Of a DNA stretch of 64,000 nucleotides, positions 37,797 to 46,456 are shown piece after piece. The DNA is from Algibacter sp. L3A6 (GTDB lineage: Bacteria > Bacteroidota > Bacteroidia > Flavobacteriales > Flavobacteriaceae). Position 1 is the first letter of the stretch. Every line of letters starts with the position of its first letter. A model generated the notes under the pieces. It saw only the letters and a list, made by a program, of their open reading frames with translations, was not told where the DNA came from and searched no databases. Where the stretch lies: NCBI RefSeq assembly GCF_009796825.1, contig NZ_CP047030.1:496001-560000 (forward strand), given 5' to 3'. Position numbers and translations under genes: made by a program.

Positions 37797-37867
37797 CAAA
37801 CTTATAAAAGAATGCCGTTTAAGTATATAAATTATAGCTATTTAGAGATAAATTATAGCTCATTTAG
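37797..37867 (-). promoter_or_regulatory. Promoter with paired direct repeats ahead of the FAS1/SusCD operon
   Basis: Two copies of TAAATTATAGCT followed by ATTTAG lie at 37828-37845 and 37849-37867, 21 bases apart (the second has one extra C). On the minus strand they stand 23 bases upstream of TAAGTTTG (37804-37797), an exact TAnnTTTG box. No -33 TTG exists, as expected of an activator-dependent promoter. The leader would be about 155 bases. HTCS regulators bind direct repeats, and an HTCS gene lies just upstream. The rest of the 550-base gap (37634-38183) is AT-rich and holds only the HTCS terminator; I see no small gene in it. Confidence 0.55.
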
Positions 37868-38114
37868 GCTGTTTCCCCCTTACAAACACTAGGGTTTATG
37901 TAAAATCCTACATTTTTATTTTCGCTATATTAACCTATTCTTAAAAAACCATAAGCTTAATTATCAAATTAGCATAATTCGGTATTTAATTTTGCTTAAA
38001 CGTTTAACAAATGAAGAATACACCGAAGTTTCAATATTAAATGAAGCGTAAAAATGTTGTCAATTTTGAATCAAATTCACCCCCATTTACAACTTATCAT
38101 TTAGCTCTTTTTAA

Positions 38115-38153
38115 GCACAAAAAAATCCCAGATTAACTTTAATCTGAGATTTT
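38115..38153 (-). terminator. Terminator of the first HTCS gene
   Basis: A 14-bp stem with one mismatch (38122-38135 with 38140-38153) and a 4-base loop, followed on the minus strand by seven T. It starts 31 bases after the HTCS stop, so regulator and SusCD operon are separate transcripts. Confidence 0.83.
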
Positions 38154-38183
38154 AAACAATATTTTAATATGAATTAAAAACTA

Positions 38184-41100
38184 CTATTCTGCTTCATTTT
38201 CTTTTTGTTCTATAAACTGACTAGGAGTTACATCAAACAATTCTTTAAAGGTTTTACTAAAATATGCCGTAGAATTAAAGCCAGACATATGCGATACCTC
38301 TTTGATAGAATAATTATTTTTCACCAACAACTCTGCAGCATAACGTAAACGAATTGTCCTGATAAAGTTACTTGGATTACTACCTGTTAAAGTATTTATT
38401 TTTTTATAAAACTGAGATCGACCAATACCCATTTCGGCTAGTAAATCACCTTGTTTAAAGTCTATATCACTAATATTCTCAATAATAACTTTCGTGGCTT
38501 TATCAAGAAAAGCTTCATCTAAATTATTCGAAGTTACTTCGCTAGACGGGAATATACCTCCAATTTCAGAAAAACGTTGTCGCAATCTTTTCTTAGCCTC
38601 AAGCAAGTTATTAATTCTAGCTTTCAATACATCGGTAACAAAAGGTTTTGATATATAACCGTCTGCACCATGCTCATAACCTTCTATTCGATCTTCAACT
38701 AAAGTTTTAGCAGTTAATAAGATAACAGGAATGTGGCAGGTTTCTAAATCGGTTTTTATAGAATTACACATTTCGAAACCATCCATTTTAGGCATCATAA
38801 CATCACTTATCACTAAGTCAGGCAAATATTTATGTACTTTCTTTAATCCATCCACACCATTAACAGCCTCCTTAATAATATACTGATCTCTTAAATCACT
38901 ACTTAAATGCACACGTAGCTCCTTATTATCTTCAACTATAAGAAGTATTGGTTTATTAGAATCGTCACCATCATAATCGTCTATAGAGTCTTGTTTTACG
39001 TTTGGTAAATGATCGTTCGAGATTAACATATCATACTCTACAGCTTTCATTGAGTTTATTAAAAACTCATTCTTAACATTCTCAACGTCGTCCGGCTTAG
39101 CATCAATATTTAAAGGTAGCTTTACAATAAACTTCGTTCCTTTTTTATGTTTGCTCTCCACATCTATCTCACCACCATGCAACTCAACCAAACCTTTGGT
39201 AAAGTTTAAGCCAATACCTGTACCTGCTTTTGAAGCATCTAAATTATAAAACCTTGAAAAAATACGGCGCATTTGCTCTTTATCTAAGCCCACACCAGTA
39301 TCTTCAACTATAATTTCGACATACTCATTAGACTTAGCTTTTCCTAATTTCAAAAAATTAGAGTTACTACTACCTGTATTAATTTTATTAATTGTTATGG
39401 TTATATCACCTCCACTAGTGGTAAATTTTATAGCATTCGAAATTAAGTTTGTAATTATTTTTTCAACTTTATCAAAATCAAAAAGTGAAACGATTTTATC
39501 TGAAGTACTTATAAAGTTATAATTAATTTCCTTTTTGAAAGCTAAATCTTTAAAAAGCGAAAAAATATCTTCACTAAACTTAACAACATCTCCTTTTTCT
39601 AGTTGAAGCGGTGCCATACCAACATCCATTTTACGATAATCTAATAACTGATTAACCAAATGAAGCAATCGTCTAGCACTTCGCTGAATAGACAATGCTG
39701 ATGTTTTTACAACCTCAGGATTATCACTAAAATTTGCTAATATTTTATCTACCGGATTCAGGATTAATGTTAAAGGTGTTCTAAACTCATGAGATACATT
39801 TACAAAGAACTGTAGTTTCATTTGATCTAGTTCGTGTTCTTGTTCTTCTTGTACTTTAAGCTCATAATAATACATTAAGAAACGAATAATTAACGCTCCA
39901 ATAATAATATAAATAAGGTAAGCCCACCAACTACGCCACATAGGTGGTAGTATTTTTATATTTAAAAAGGTTGTTTTAGCAGTCTCCCATTGCCCATTAA
40001 TAGTGGCTTTTACTTCAAATTTATATGTCCCAGATTCTAAGTTCGATAGGTTTACTACACGGTTAGAGCCCAAATTAATAAAGTCGCTATCTAGACCTTG
40101 CATACGGTAAGCATATTTAACCTGCTCCGGATTATCAAAATAAAGCGCAACAAACTCTAACGAAACATAATTCTCTTTATACTTTAAGGTTAAGTCTTTA
40201 GTTTCAGAAATTCCTTTGTTTAATAAAACTCTTTTGTGGATTGAATCGCCTGCAAAAACAACTTTATTATTTAACTTTAATTTACTTATTTGTGGTTTTA
40301 AATCTACAGCTGCAGGAATAGCAATATCATTCGGATTAAAAATATTAAAACCATTTAAACCACCAACAATAATGCGGCCATCAATGGTTTTCTCGATAGA
40401 TTGCGTTTGAAACTCTGCCCCTTGTAAACCATCGTGTGTATTATAGTTTATAATTTGGTGAGTATCTGGGTTTAGTAATGATAAGCCACTTTTAGTTGTA
40501 ATCCAGATATTAAAATTATCATCTTCCTTAATCCCCACAACCAAATTGTTTGGCAATCCATTTTGTGAAGAATACGACTGTACCAAATTTAAATTAGAAT
40601 CAAGCTTATAAACGCCACTGTCCGATCCTACCCAAATATTATTATCATGATCTTCAGTAATAGTACTAACCCTAACCTCCACTAATCCGGAAACGTTAAC
40701 AGGTATAAAATCAATATCATTCGGGATAAAACCATCTAAGGCATTCAGTTTAACGACATTCAACCCCAGTTCTGTACCTATAAACAAACGTTTTTTTGAG
40801 TCTATAAACGTACTAATTATAGAGTTACTAAGTAAAGAGTTACCAGAATCGTAGGTGCTTTTATAATTTTTAAATTGTTTAGTTTTTGGATTATAAAGAC
40901 TTAACCCCTCGTTTCTTAAAGCGAACCAAATTCTATGTTCAGCATCTTCCACTCCGCTCCAAACAGAACTTTGCCCAATAGACTTAGTATTATTAGCATC
41001 GTGTAAAAACACTTCACTTTTACCCGTTTCCGGATTAAATTTATTAACGCCACCATCTAAGGTACAAACCCAAATAAAACCTGCATGATCTTCAAAAGTA

Positions 41101-42380
41101 TATAATATTTTATTGGAGCTAAGCGCACTTATATCATTAGAAAAACTACTAAAATGCTCAAATGAATTCTCTTTTTCATTAAACAAGTTTAAGCCGCCAT
41201 TGTATGCACTTATCCAAATTCTCCCTTTGGAATCTTGCAAAACAGATTGTATTGTTTTTTGACTTAAACCATCGGCCTTATTCGCTTTGTAGTAATAATG
41301 CTGAAAGGAATAACTAGATGGATCTAACTTACTAACACCAACATCATAACTACCTATCCAGAAAATACCTTTTCTATCTTCAAATATTTTAGTAGGCTTA
41401 TTATTAGGCAGTGAAAACGGATCAGAAAAATTGTTTACAATATGGCGTTGCATTTCTACATCGTCATTTTCTTTTTTGAATAAATACAAACCGAAAACAT
41501 CTGTAGACACCCAAAACAAGCCTGTTTTATCCTGATAAATATCGTAAATAGGCACACTTTTATCTACTAAAGATACATGCTTAAAAGTATTACTTTTGGT
41601 ATTCCAAAGTATGAGGTTAGATAAATCGTTACCAATCCAAAAATCACCATCTTCATCAATAAATACTTTTTTAGTAATGTGGTTTAACTCGTAAGATTCC
41701 TTTTTATCAATTAAAACACGATCGAAGTTATCGTTTTTTCTATTATATCGGTTTAAATGCTGTCCATTAGTTCCAGCCCAAATCGTATTATCTTTATCTT
41801 TTAAAAGAACATTAACTTTATTATTATCGATAGATTTTAAATTGCTTTGATCGCTTATGTAATATGAAAACTTAAAATTATCTTCATTAGTATTATAATC
41901 ATAAAGTTGAATTTTTATAACACCAATATTAGTAGCCACCCAAAGTGTATTATTAATACTGTCGTACAGTAAATCATTAATAATTTTTTGTGAACTGTTT
42001 GATAAAGAAAGCTGTTTATATAGTTTTATTCGAATAAACTTATTAGTCTGTTTATTGAATAAATTAAGCCCATTATTGGTTCCAACCCACAAATTCCCTT
42101 CGTTATCTTCTTCAATAGCATTAATTCTATTATTACTAATAGATGTGTTATCATTTAAAACAGATCTAAAAATCTCAAATTCATAACCATTATATCTATT
42201 TAGTCCATCAATAGTTCCAAACCACAAAAAACCAGCTTTATCCTGAAATATTTCGGTACACGTACTGCTTGAAAGTCCACTAAATGTATCTAAATTTTCA
42301 AACTTTATATTATTCTTCTGCCCAACAATAATATTTGTTAGTAAACAGAATAAAGCAATAAAATAATTTTTAAAATTCAT
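38184..42380 (-). CDS. Hybrid two-component system regulator 1 (HTCS)
   Basis: A 1398-residue one-protein two-component system that senses a glycan fragment in the periplasm and activates PUL genes. In order: signal peptide (NYFIALFCLLTNIIVGQ), a double set of Reg_prop beta-propeller blades (repeats like DKAGFLWFGTIDGLNRYNGYE, to about 690), a Y_Y_Y domain (about 730-800), one membrane helix (WWAYLIYIIIGALIIRFLMY), a histidine kinase with His in VSHEFRTPLTL (about 864) and the ATPase boxes, a receiver (Asp in LVISDVMMPKMDGF, about 1190), and a C-terminal AraC-type HTH (about 1290-1398). The start at 42380 gives the signal peptide directly; the open frame reaches 42401. It is transcribed alone, toward the FAS1/SusCD operon, its likely target. 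Confidence 0.95.
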   Translation of the reverse strand: MNFKNYFIALFCLLTNIIVGQKNNIKFENLDTFSGLSSSTCTEIFQDKAGFLWFGTIDGLNRYNGYEFEIFRSVLNDNTSISNNRINAIEEDNEGNLWVGTNNGLNLFNKQTNKFIRIKLYKQLSLSNSSQKIINDLLYDSINNTLWVATNIGVIKIQLYDYNTNEDNFKFSYYISDQSNLKSIDNNKVNVLLKDKDNTIWAGTNGQHLNRYNRKNDNFDRVLIDKKESYELNHITKKVFIDEDGDFWIGNDLSNLILWNTKSNTFKHVSLVDKSVPIYDIYQDKTGLFWVSTDVFGLYLFKKENDDVEMQRHIVNNFSDPFSLPNNKPTKIFEDRKGIFWIGSYDVGVSKLDPSSYSFQHYYYKANKADGLSQKTIQSVLQDSKGRIWISAYNGGLNLFNEKENSFEHFSSFSNDISALSSNKILYTFEDHAGFIWVCTLDGGVNKFNPETGKSEVFLHDANNTKSIGQSSVWSGVEDAEHRIWFALRNEGLSLYNPKTKQFKNYKSTYDSGNSLLSNSIISTFIDSKKRLFIGTELGLNVVKLNALDGFIPNDIDFIPVNVSGLVEVRVSTITEDHDNNIWVGSDSGVYKLDSNLNLVQSYSSQNGLPNNLVVGIKEDDNFNIWITTKSGLSLLNPDTHQIINYNTHDGLQGAEFQTQSIEKTIDGRIIVGGLNGFNIFNPNDIAIPAAVDLKPQISKLKLNNKVVFAGDSIHKRVLLNKGISETKDLTLKYKENYVSLEFVALYFDNPEQVKYAYRMQGLDSDFINLGSNRVVNLSNLESGTYKFEVKATINGQWETAKTTFLNIKILPPMWRSWWAYLIYIIIGALIIRFLMYYYELKVQEEQEHELDQMKLQFFVNVSHEFRTPLTLILNPVDKILANFSDNPEVVKTSALSIQRSARRLLHLVNQLLDYRKMDVGMAPLQLEKGDVVKFSEDIFSLFKDLAFKKEINYNFISTSDKIVSLFDFDKVEKIITNLISNAIKFTTSGGDITITINKINTGSSNSNFLKLGKAKSNEYVEIIVEDTGVGLDKEQMRRIFSRFYNLDASKAGTGIGLNFTKGLVELHGGEIDVESKHKKGTKFIVKLPLNIDAKPDDVENVKNEFLINSMKAVEYDMLISNDHLPNVKQDSIDDYDGDDSNKPILLIVEDNKELRVHLSSDLRDQYIIKEAVNGVDGLKKVHKYLPDLVISDVMMPKMDGFEMCNSIKTDLETCHIPVILLTAKTLVEDRIEGYEHGADGYISKPFVTDVLKARINNLLEAKKRLRQRFSEIGGIFPSSEVTSNNLDEAFLDKATKVIIENISDIDFKQGDLLAEMGIGRSQFYKKINTLTGSNPSNFIRTIRLRYAAELLVKNNYSIKEVSHMSGFNSTAYFSKTFKELFDVTPSQFIEQKENEAE

Positions 42381-42490
42381 TTTTATTTGAAATTTCAACA
42401 ACTAAATGTTATTAATTTACTGAATACAAAACTTTTACTAATTCGTATTCAAGCTAAAATAAAGTATGGAGGTTATTTACCCGAAACTGT

Positions 42491-42500
42491 GCAGGCCTGC
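42491..42500. promoter_or_regulatory. GC-rich palindrome upstream of HTCS 1
   Basis: GCAGGCCTGC is a perfect 10-bp palindrome standing out in very AT-rich sequence, about 110 bases before the HTCS 1 start. It could be a regulator site. The 282-base gap 42381-42662 otherwise contains only the manA terminator and no ORF. Confidence 0.3.
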
Positions 42501-42579
42501 GCAATCTAAAATGCTCATTATAATGAAAACACAAAACCAAACGGAAATCATTTTAAAATAAAGTGATTACATCGTTTTT

Positions 42580-42629
42580 AGATATTAGCAAAAAGCGAAG
42601 TTTTTCACTAATATAAAAAACTTTGCTTT
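42580..42629 (-). terminator. Terminator of the lacI-manA operon
   Basis: A 14-bp stem with one G-T pair (42592-42605 with 42616-42629) and a 10-base loop, followed on the minus strand by a short T run. The flanks (TATTAG and CTAATA) can extend the pairing. It starts 34 bases after the manA stop. Confidence 0.75.
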
Positions 42630-42662
42630 ACTAATATTATTTTTAATTAATGTCTCGAAAGA

Positions 42663-43634
42663 TTAAAGATAGATCTCTAATAAATCGGCTTGAGAAGCAG
42701 TAATTTTAACAGCATTAACAGTGGCTGGCAACAATATAGTTTCTCCTGTATTTAATGTATAAGTATCATCGGCATGGCTAATTTCTAAACTTCCGCTAAC
42801 GCACATATAAATTACAAAAGAATCTAGGCTAGAATAATCTTTCTCTAACTCGTTTTCAACTTTAATAAAGTTTGTTTTAAAATAAGGAGAATGCACTAAT
42901 TTGTTAGCCGTATTCGCCTTAGTTTCATAACTTGTTTTAAACTCGCTATGGTAAGTAAAATCTATAGCATCTAAAGCCTGATCGTTGTGTAACTCACGCT
43001 CTTTACCCGTTGTAGCATCTACCCTATTATAATCGTAAATACGGTAAGTAACATCTGAAGTTTGTTGAATTTCAGCTAATAAAACACCAGATCCAATAGC
43101 ATGAATTCTTCCCGTAGGAATGTAAAACGTATCGCCTTTTGCAACCGTTTCGTGATGCATAACATTTAAGATTGTATCATCTTCTAGATGTTTTTGGTAT
43201 TCTTCTTTATCAATTTCTTTCTCGAAACCGACAATAAGTTCTGCATCTTTATCGGCTTGCATAACATACCACATTTCATTTTTACCAAAAGAGTTGTGAC
43301 GCTCTTTTGCTAACTCATTACTTGGGTGTACTTGTATAGACAATGGTGTTTTTGCATCAATAAATTTAATAAGTAACGGGAAATCTTCACCAAAAGCTTT
43401 ATACACAGCTTCACCAACAAAATCACCTTTATAAGTATTAATTAATTGTTTAAGCGTTTGCCCTTTAAGCTCGCCATTTAACACCTGGGTTTCATCGCCT
43501 TTTACATCCGAAATTTCCCAAGATTCACCAACACTACTTTCTGTATATTCTTTATTAAGTTGTGTTTTTAATTTTTCGCCACCCCATAATCTGTATTTGT
43601 AAAGTGGTTCGAATTTTAATGGATATAGTTTCAT
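42663..43634 (-). CDS. manA: Mannose-6-phosphate isomerase, class I (short type)
   Basis: A 323-residue cupin enzyme interconverting mannose 6-phosphate and fructose 6-phosphate in the cytoplasm. The zinc and substrate motifs are in place: IQVHPSNELAKERH (His and Glu ligands), GKNEMWYVM, and FYIPTGRIHAIGSGV. The length fits the Bacillus-like short class. It lies 18 bases behind the LacI-type regulator on the same strand, so it belongs to the sugar regulon. Its presence suggests that mannose or a mannose-related product comes from the substrate, or that the protein serves another hexose/uronate isomerisation; sequence favours the plain ManA role. Confidence 0.92.
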   Translation of the reverse strand: MKLYPLKFEPLYKYRLWGGEKLKTQLNKEYTESSVGESWEISDVKGDETQVLNGELKGQTLKQLINTYKGDFVGEAVYKAFGEDFPLLIKFIDAKTPLSIQVHPSNELAKERHNSFGKNEMWYVMQADKDAELIVGFEKEIDKEEYQKHLEDDTILNVMHHETVAKGDTFYIPTGRIHAIGSGVLLAEIQQTSDVTYRIYDYNRVDATTGKERELHNDQALDAIDFTYHSEFKTSYETKANTANKLVHSPYFKTNFIKVENELEKDYSSLDSFVIYMCVSGSLEISHADDTYTLNTGETILLPATVNAVKITASQADLLEIYL

Positions 43635-43652
43635 TATAGTTGTGTTTAAAAG

Positions 43653-44669
43653 TTATTTTTTAGATGAATTTCTTTCTATTAAATGGGTGTCTATTAATAT
43701 GGTTTGCCCCTTTTGAGATGTTTCTTTAGATAAAATTTGCTTCAGTATTAACTCCGAAGCTATTTTCCCTATTTCAAAACCAGATTGATCTATCGTGGTT
43801 AACGATGGTTCAATAACACTAGAAACAGGCTCGTTACTAAAGCCAACAAAAGCAATAGCATCGGGTATTTTAATTTGCAACTCCTTGGTGTGTTTCATGG
43901 CACCAATAGCCGATAAATCGTTAGCACAAAACACGGCATCAATAGGTAGTTTTTTTGCTAGTAATTTTTGCATACTAATATAACCATCTTGCTCCATAAG
44001 TCGAGAGCTAATAACATATTCTTCTTTAAAGGTTAAATTATTTTTCTTTAAAGCTGCTTTATAGCCTTCAAATCTATTTTTATAAATTTCCAACTCCTGC
44101 GGTCCTGAGAAATGCGCAATATGCTTACAGCCTTTTGATATTAAATGCTGCGTAGCATCGTAACCGCCTTTAAAATCATCAATTAGCACATTACTAAAAC
44201 CAGGAATATCACAATGCCTATCGAAAAATATAAGCGGAATATTACTGTTTTTTAAAGCTTCTAAATGGTCGTAATTCATGGTTTCCATAGACACCGAAAT
44301 TAATAAACCATCCACCCTATTTGCAAGTAAACCACCAACTATTTTTTTCTCACGTTCTAATTGCTCTAAAGATTGACAAATAATAACATTATAACCAGCT
44401 AAATAGGCCGTTTCTTCAATACCCTGAATGGCGGACGAAAAAAAGTGTCGAGATATTCTTGGCACCACAACACCTATAGTATTAGTAATGTTTTTTCGCA
44501 AATTAGACGCCAACATATTACGTTGGTACCCTAACTCTTCAGCTTTAGCCAAAATTTTATCTTTTGTAGCACGAGTTACTCGTGGGCTATCATTTAAGGC
44601 TCTTGACACGGTAGAACTATCAATTCCTAGAGCCTTGGCAATGTCGTGTATGGTGGGTTTGTTATTCAA
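43653..44669 (-). CDS. LacI-family transcriptional regulator
   Basis: A 338-residue LacI/GalR-type repressor. The N-terminal helix-turn-helix reads TIHDIAKALGIDSSTVSRAL (about 5-25), followed by the hinge and the periplasmic-binding-protein-like effector domain (IGVVVPRISRHFFSSAIQGI, then ANRVDGLLISVS and VFCANDLSAIGAM). It probably senses a sugar or uronate intermediate. It is divergent from kduI with 128 bases between start codons; a palindrome with a central CG, the classic LacI-type operator, lies there and would let it repress both itself and the kduI operon. manA follows in the same transcript. Confidence 0.95.
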   Translation of the reverse strand: MNNKPTIHDIAKALGIDSSTVSRALNDSPRVTRATKDKILAKAEELGYQRNMLASNLRKNITNTIGVVVPRISRHFFSSAIQGIEETAYLAGYNVIICQSLEQLEREKKIVGGLLANRVDGLLISVSMETMNYDHLEALKNSNIPLIFFDRHCDIPGFSNVLIDDFKGGYDATQHLISKGCKHIAHFSGPQELEIYKNRFEGYKAALKKNNLTFKEEYVISSRLMEQDGYISMQKLLAKKLPIDAVFCANDLSAIGAMKHTKELQIKIPDAIAFVGFSNEPVSSVIEPSLTTIDQSGFEIGKIASELILKQILSKETSQKGQTILIDTHLIERNSSKK

Positions 44670-44700
44670 TAGTAAATTGAAAAATTAAGTTTAGCGTTCA

Positions 44701-44752
44701 CAAATATAACAAAATCCAATCGATTGTATTTGGATTTTATTTATTATATTTA
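44701..44752. promoter_or_regulatory. Divergent lacI/kduI promoters with a palindromic LacI-type operator
   Basis: The 20 bases 44712-44731 form an inverted repeat matching in 9 of 10 pairs, with the perfect core CAATCGATTG (44717-44726) and a central CG as in LacI-family operators. On the minus strand, CAAATATA (44701-44708) reads TATATTTG, an exact -7 box for the repressor gene with a 25-base leader. On the plus strand, TTG (44724-44726) and TATATTTA (44745-44752) are 18 bases apart, a -33/-7 pair for kduI. The operator therefore covers the -33 region of both promoters. Confidence 0.72.
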
Positions 44753-44797
44753 CATCGTTAAAAAAAGTTATACAATCATATATAAAAACTAAATACC

Positions 44798-45640
44798 ATG
44801 AAAACCAATTATGAAGTACGCTACGCAGCATCACCACAAGATGTTAAATCGTATGATACTACTAGACTAAGAGACGAATTTTTAATTGATAACTTAATGT
44901 CTCCAGATGAAGTAAATTTGGTGTACTCTCACTATGATAGATTTATTTCTGGAAGTGCTGTTCCTGTAAAAGAAGTTTTAACTTTAGAAGCTATCGATCC
45001 GTTAAAGGCCGATTATTTTCTAGAACGCCGCGAATTAGGAATCATTAACATTGGTGGTTCTGGTACTGTTACTGTAGACGGAACTGTTTACGAATTAGAC
45101 AACCGCGAAGCATTATACGTTGGTAAAGGCAACAAAGAGGTTGTTTTTGCTAGCAAATCAGCTAACGAACCTGCTTTATTTTACTTAAACTCTACACCTG
45201 CTCACAAAGCATATCCAAACAAAAAAATTGGAATTAACGATGTAGAAGTTGTACAATTAGGTGCTCCTGAAACTGCTAATGCAAGAACACTTAGAAAATA
45301 TATTGTAAACAGCGTTGTAGATGTTTGCCAATTACAAATGGGAATGACCGAATTAAAATCGGGATCTGTATGGAATACTATGCCAGCTCACGTGCATGAC
45401 AGACGTATGGAAGTTTATTTCTATTTTGATGTGCCAGAAGAGCAAGCTGTATGCCACTTTATGGGACAACCACAAGAAACAAGACATATTTGGATGCAAA
45501 ATAACCAAGCTGTTATTTCTCCAGCTTGGTCTGTACATTCAGGATCAGGAACGAGCAATTATACCTTTATTTGGGGAATGGCTGGTGAAAATTTAGATTA
45601 CGGAGATATGGATCACTGTAAAATAACCGAATTAAAATAA
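44798..45640 (+). CDS. kduI: 5-keto-4-deoxyuronate isomerase
   Basis: KduI, 280 residues, a cytoplasmic cupin that isomerises 5-keto-4-deoxyuronate (from unsaturated uronates) to 2,5-diketo-3-deoxygluconate. In enterobacteria it is also reported to help turn glucuronate and galacturonate into their keto forms. The zinc site is visible as PAHVHDRRMEVYFYFD, with two His and a Glu, and a further His lies in VHSGSGTSNYTF. The N-terminus has RDEFLIDNLMSPDEVNLVYSHYDR, a family hallmark. It opens the operon kduI-kduD-DUF4861, with kduD only 5 bases on. No polysaccharide lyase or unsaturated-glucuronyl hydrolase is in the window, so the actual substrate here may be a saturated uronate. Confidence 0.96.
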   Translation: MKTNYEVRYAASPQDVKSYDTTRLRDEFLIDNLMSPDEVNLVYSHYDRFISGSAVPVKEVLTLEAIDPLKADYFLERRELGIINIGGSGTVTVDGTVYELDNREALYVGKGNKEVVFASKSANEPALFYLNSTPAHKAYPNKKIGINDVEVVQLGAPETANARTLRKYIVNSVVDVCQLQMGMTELKSGSVWNTMPAHVHDRRMEVYFYFDVPEEQAVCHFMGQPQETRHIWMQNNQAVISPAWSVHSGSGTSNYTFIWGMAGENLDYGDMDHCKITELK

Positions 45641-45645
45641 TAAAA

Positions 45646-46440
45646 ATGTCTATAAACTTATTTGATTTAACAGGTAAAGTAGCCCTTATTACAGGTGGTA
45701 CTCACGGCTTAGGACAAGCCATGGCAGAAGGTTTAGGTAACGCTGGTGCCACTTTAGTAATCAACGGAGCTTCCTCTCAAGACAAACTAAATACAGCTGT
45801 AGAACATTATAAATCTTTAGGCATTAATGCTTCTGGATATCTTTTTGATGTTACAGATGAAGCTCAAGTTATTAAAAATATAGCTGCCATTGAAAAAGAA
45901 GTTGGTAACATTGATATTCTTGTAAACAATGCAGGTATCATTAAAAGAACGCCGCTTGAAGATATGGAAGTTGCAGATTTTGAAGCTGTAATTAAAGTAG
46001 ATTTAGTAAGTCCGTTTATTATGTCTAAACATGTTGTAAAAGGCATGATTAAACGTAAAGAAGGTAAAATAATCAACATTTGCTCAATGATGAGTGAACT
46101 TGGTAGAAGTACTGTTGGTGCTTATGCAGCTGCAAAAGGTGGTTTAAAAATGCTAACGCAAAACATGGCTACCGAATGGGCTAAACACAACATACAAACT
46201 AACGGTATTGGACCAGGTTATTTTGCAACTACGCAAACCGCTCCAATTCGTGTAGATGGTCATCCATTTAACGATTTCATTATTAACCGTACACCTGCTG
46301 CGCGTTGGGGAGACCCAAAAGATTTGCAAGGTGCCGCAATATTTCTAAGCTCAAAAGCTAGTGATTTTGTTAACGGACAAGTGGTTTATGTTGATGGTGG
46401 TATTTTAGCCACTATCGGAAAACCTTCAAACGAAGATTAA
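45646..46440 (+). CDS. kduD: 2-keto-3-deoxygluconate oxidoreductase (SDR family)
   Basis: KduD, 264 residues, a short-chain dehydrogenase that reduces 2,5-diketo-3-deoxygluconate to KDG with NAD(P)H; a fructuronate-reducing side role has been described for the E. coli enzyme. The Rossmann motif is GGTHGLGQAMAEGL, followed by NNAG, the catalytic Ser in SMMSELG and the YAAAKGG pair (Tyr and Lys). The C-terminus VNGQVVYVDGGILATIGKP is typical of KduD. It starts 5 bases after kduI, so the two are translationally linked. Confidence 0.95.
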   Translation: MSINLFDLTGKVALITGGTHGLGQAMAEGLGNAGATLVINGASSQDKLNTAVEHYKSLGINASGYLFDVTDEAQVIKNIAAIEKEVGNIDILVNNAGIIKRTPLEDMEVADFEAVIKVDLVSPFIMSKHVVKGMIKRKEGKIINICSMMSELGRSTVGAYAAAKGGLKMLTQNMATEWAKHNIQTNGIGPGYFATTQTAPIRVDGHPFNDFIINRTPAARWGDPKDLQGAAIFLSSKASDFVNGQVVYVDGGILATIGKPSNED

Positions 46441-46456
46441 TTTAAATTCAGTATTT

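Noticed and set aside
37634..38183. Small RNA or small gene in the gap upstream of the SusCD operon
   Set aside because: Apart from the direct repeats, -7 box and HTCS terminator I see no ORF with a plausible start and no second terminator defining an RNA.
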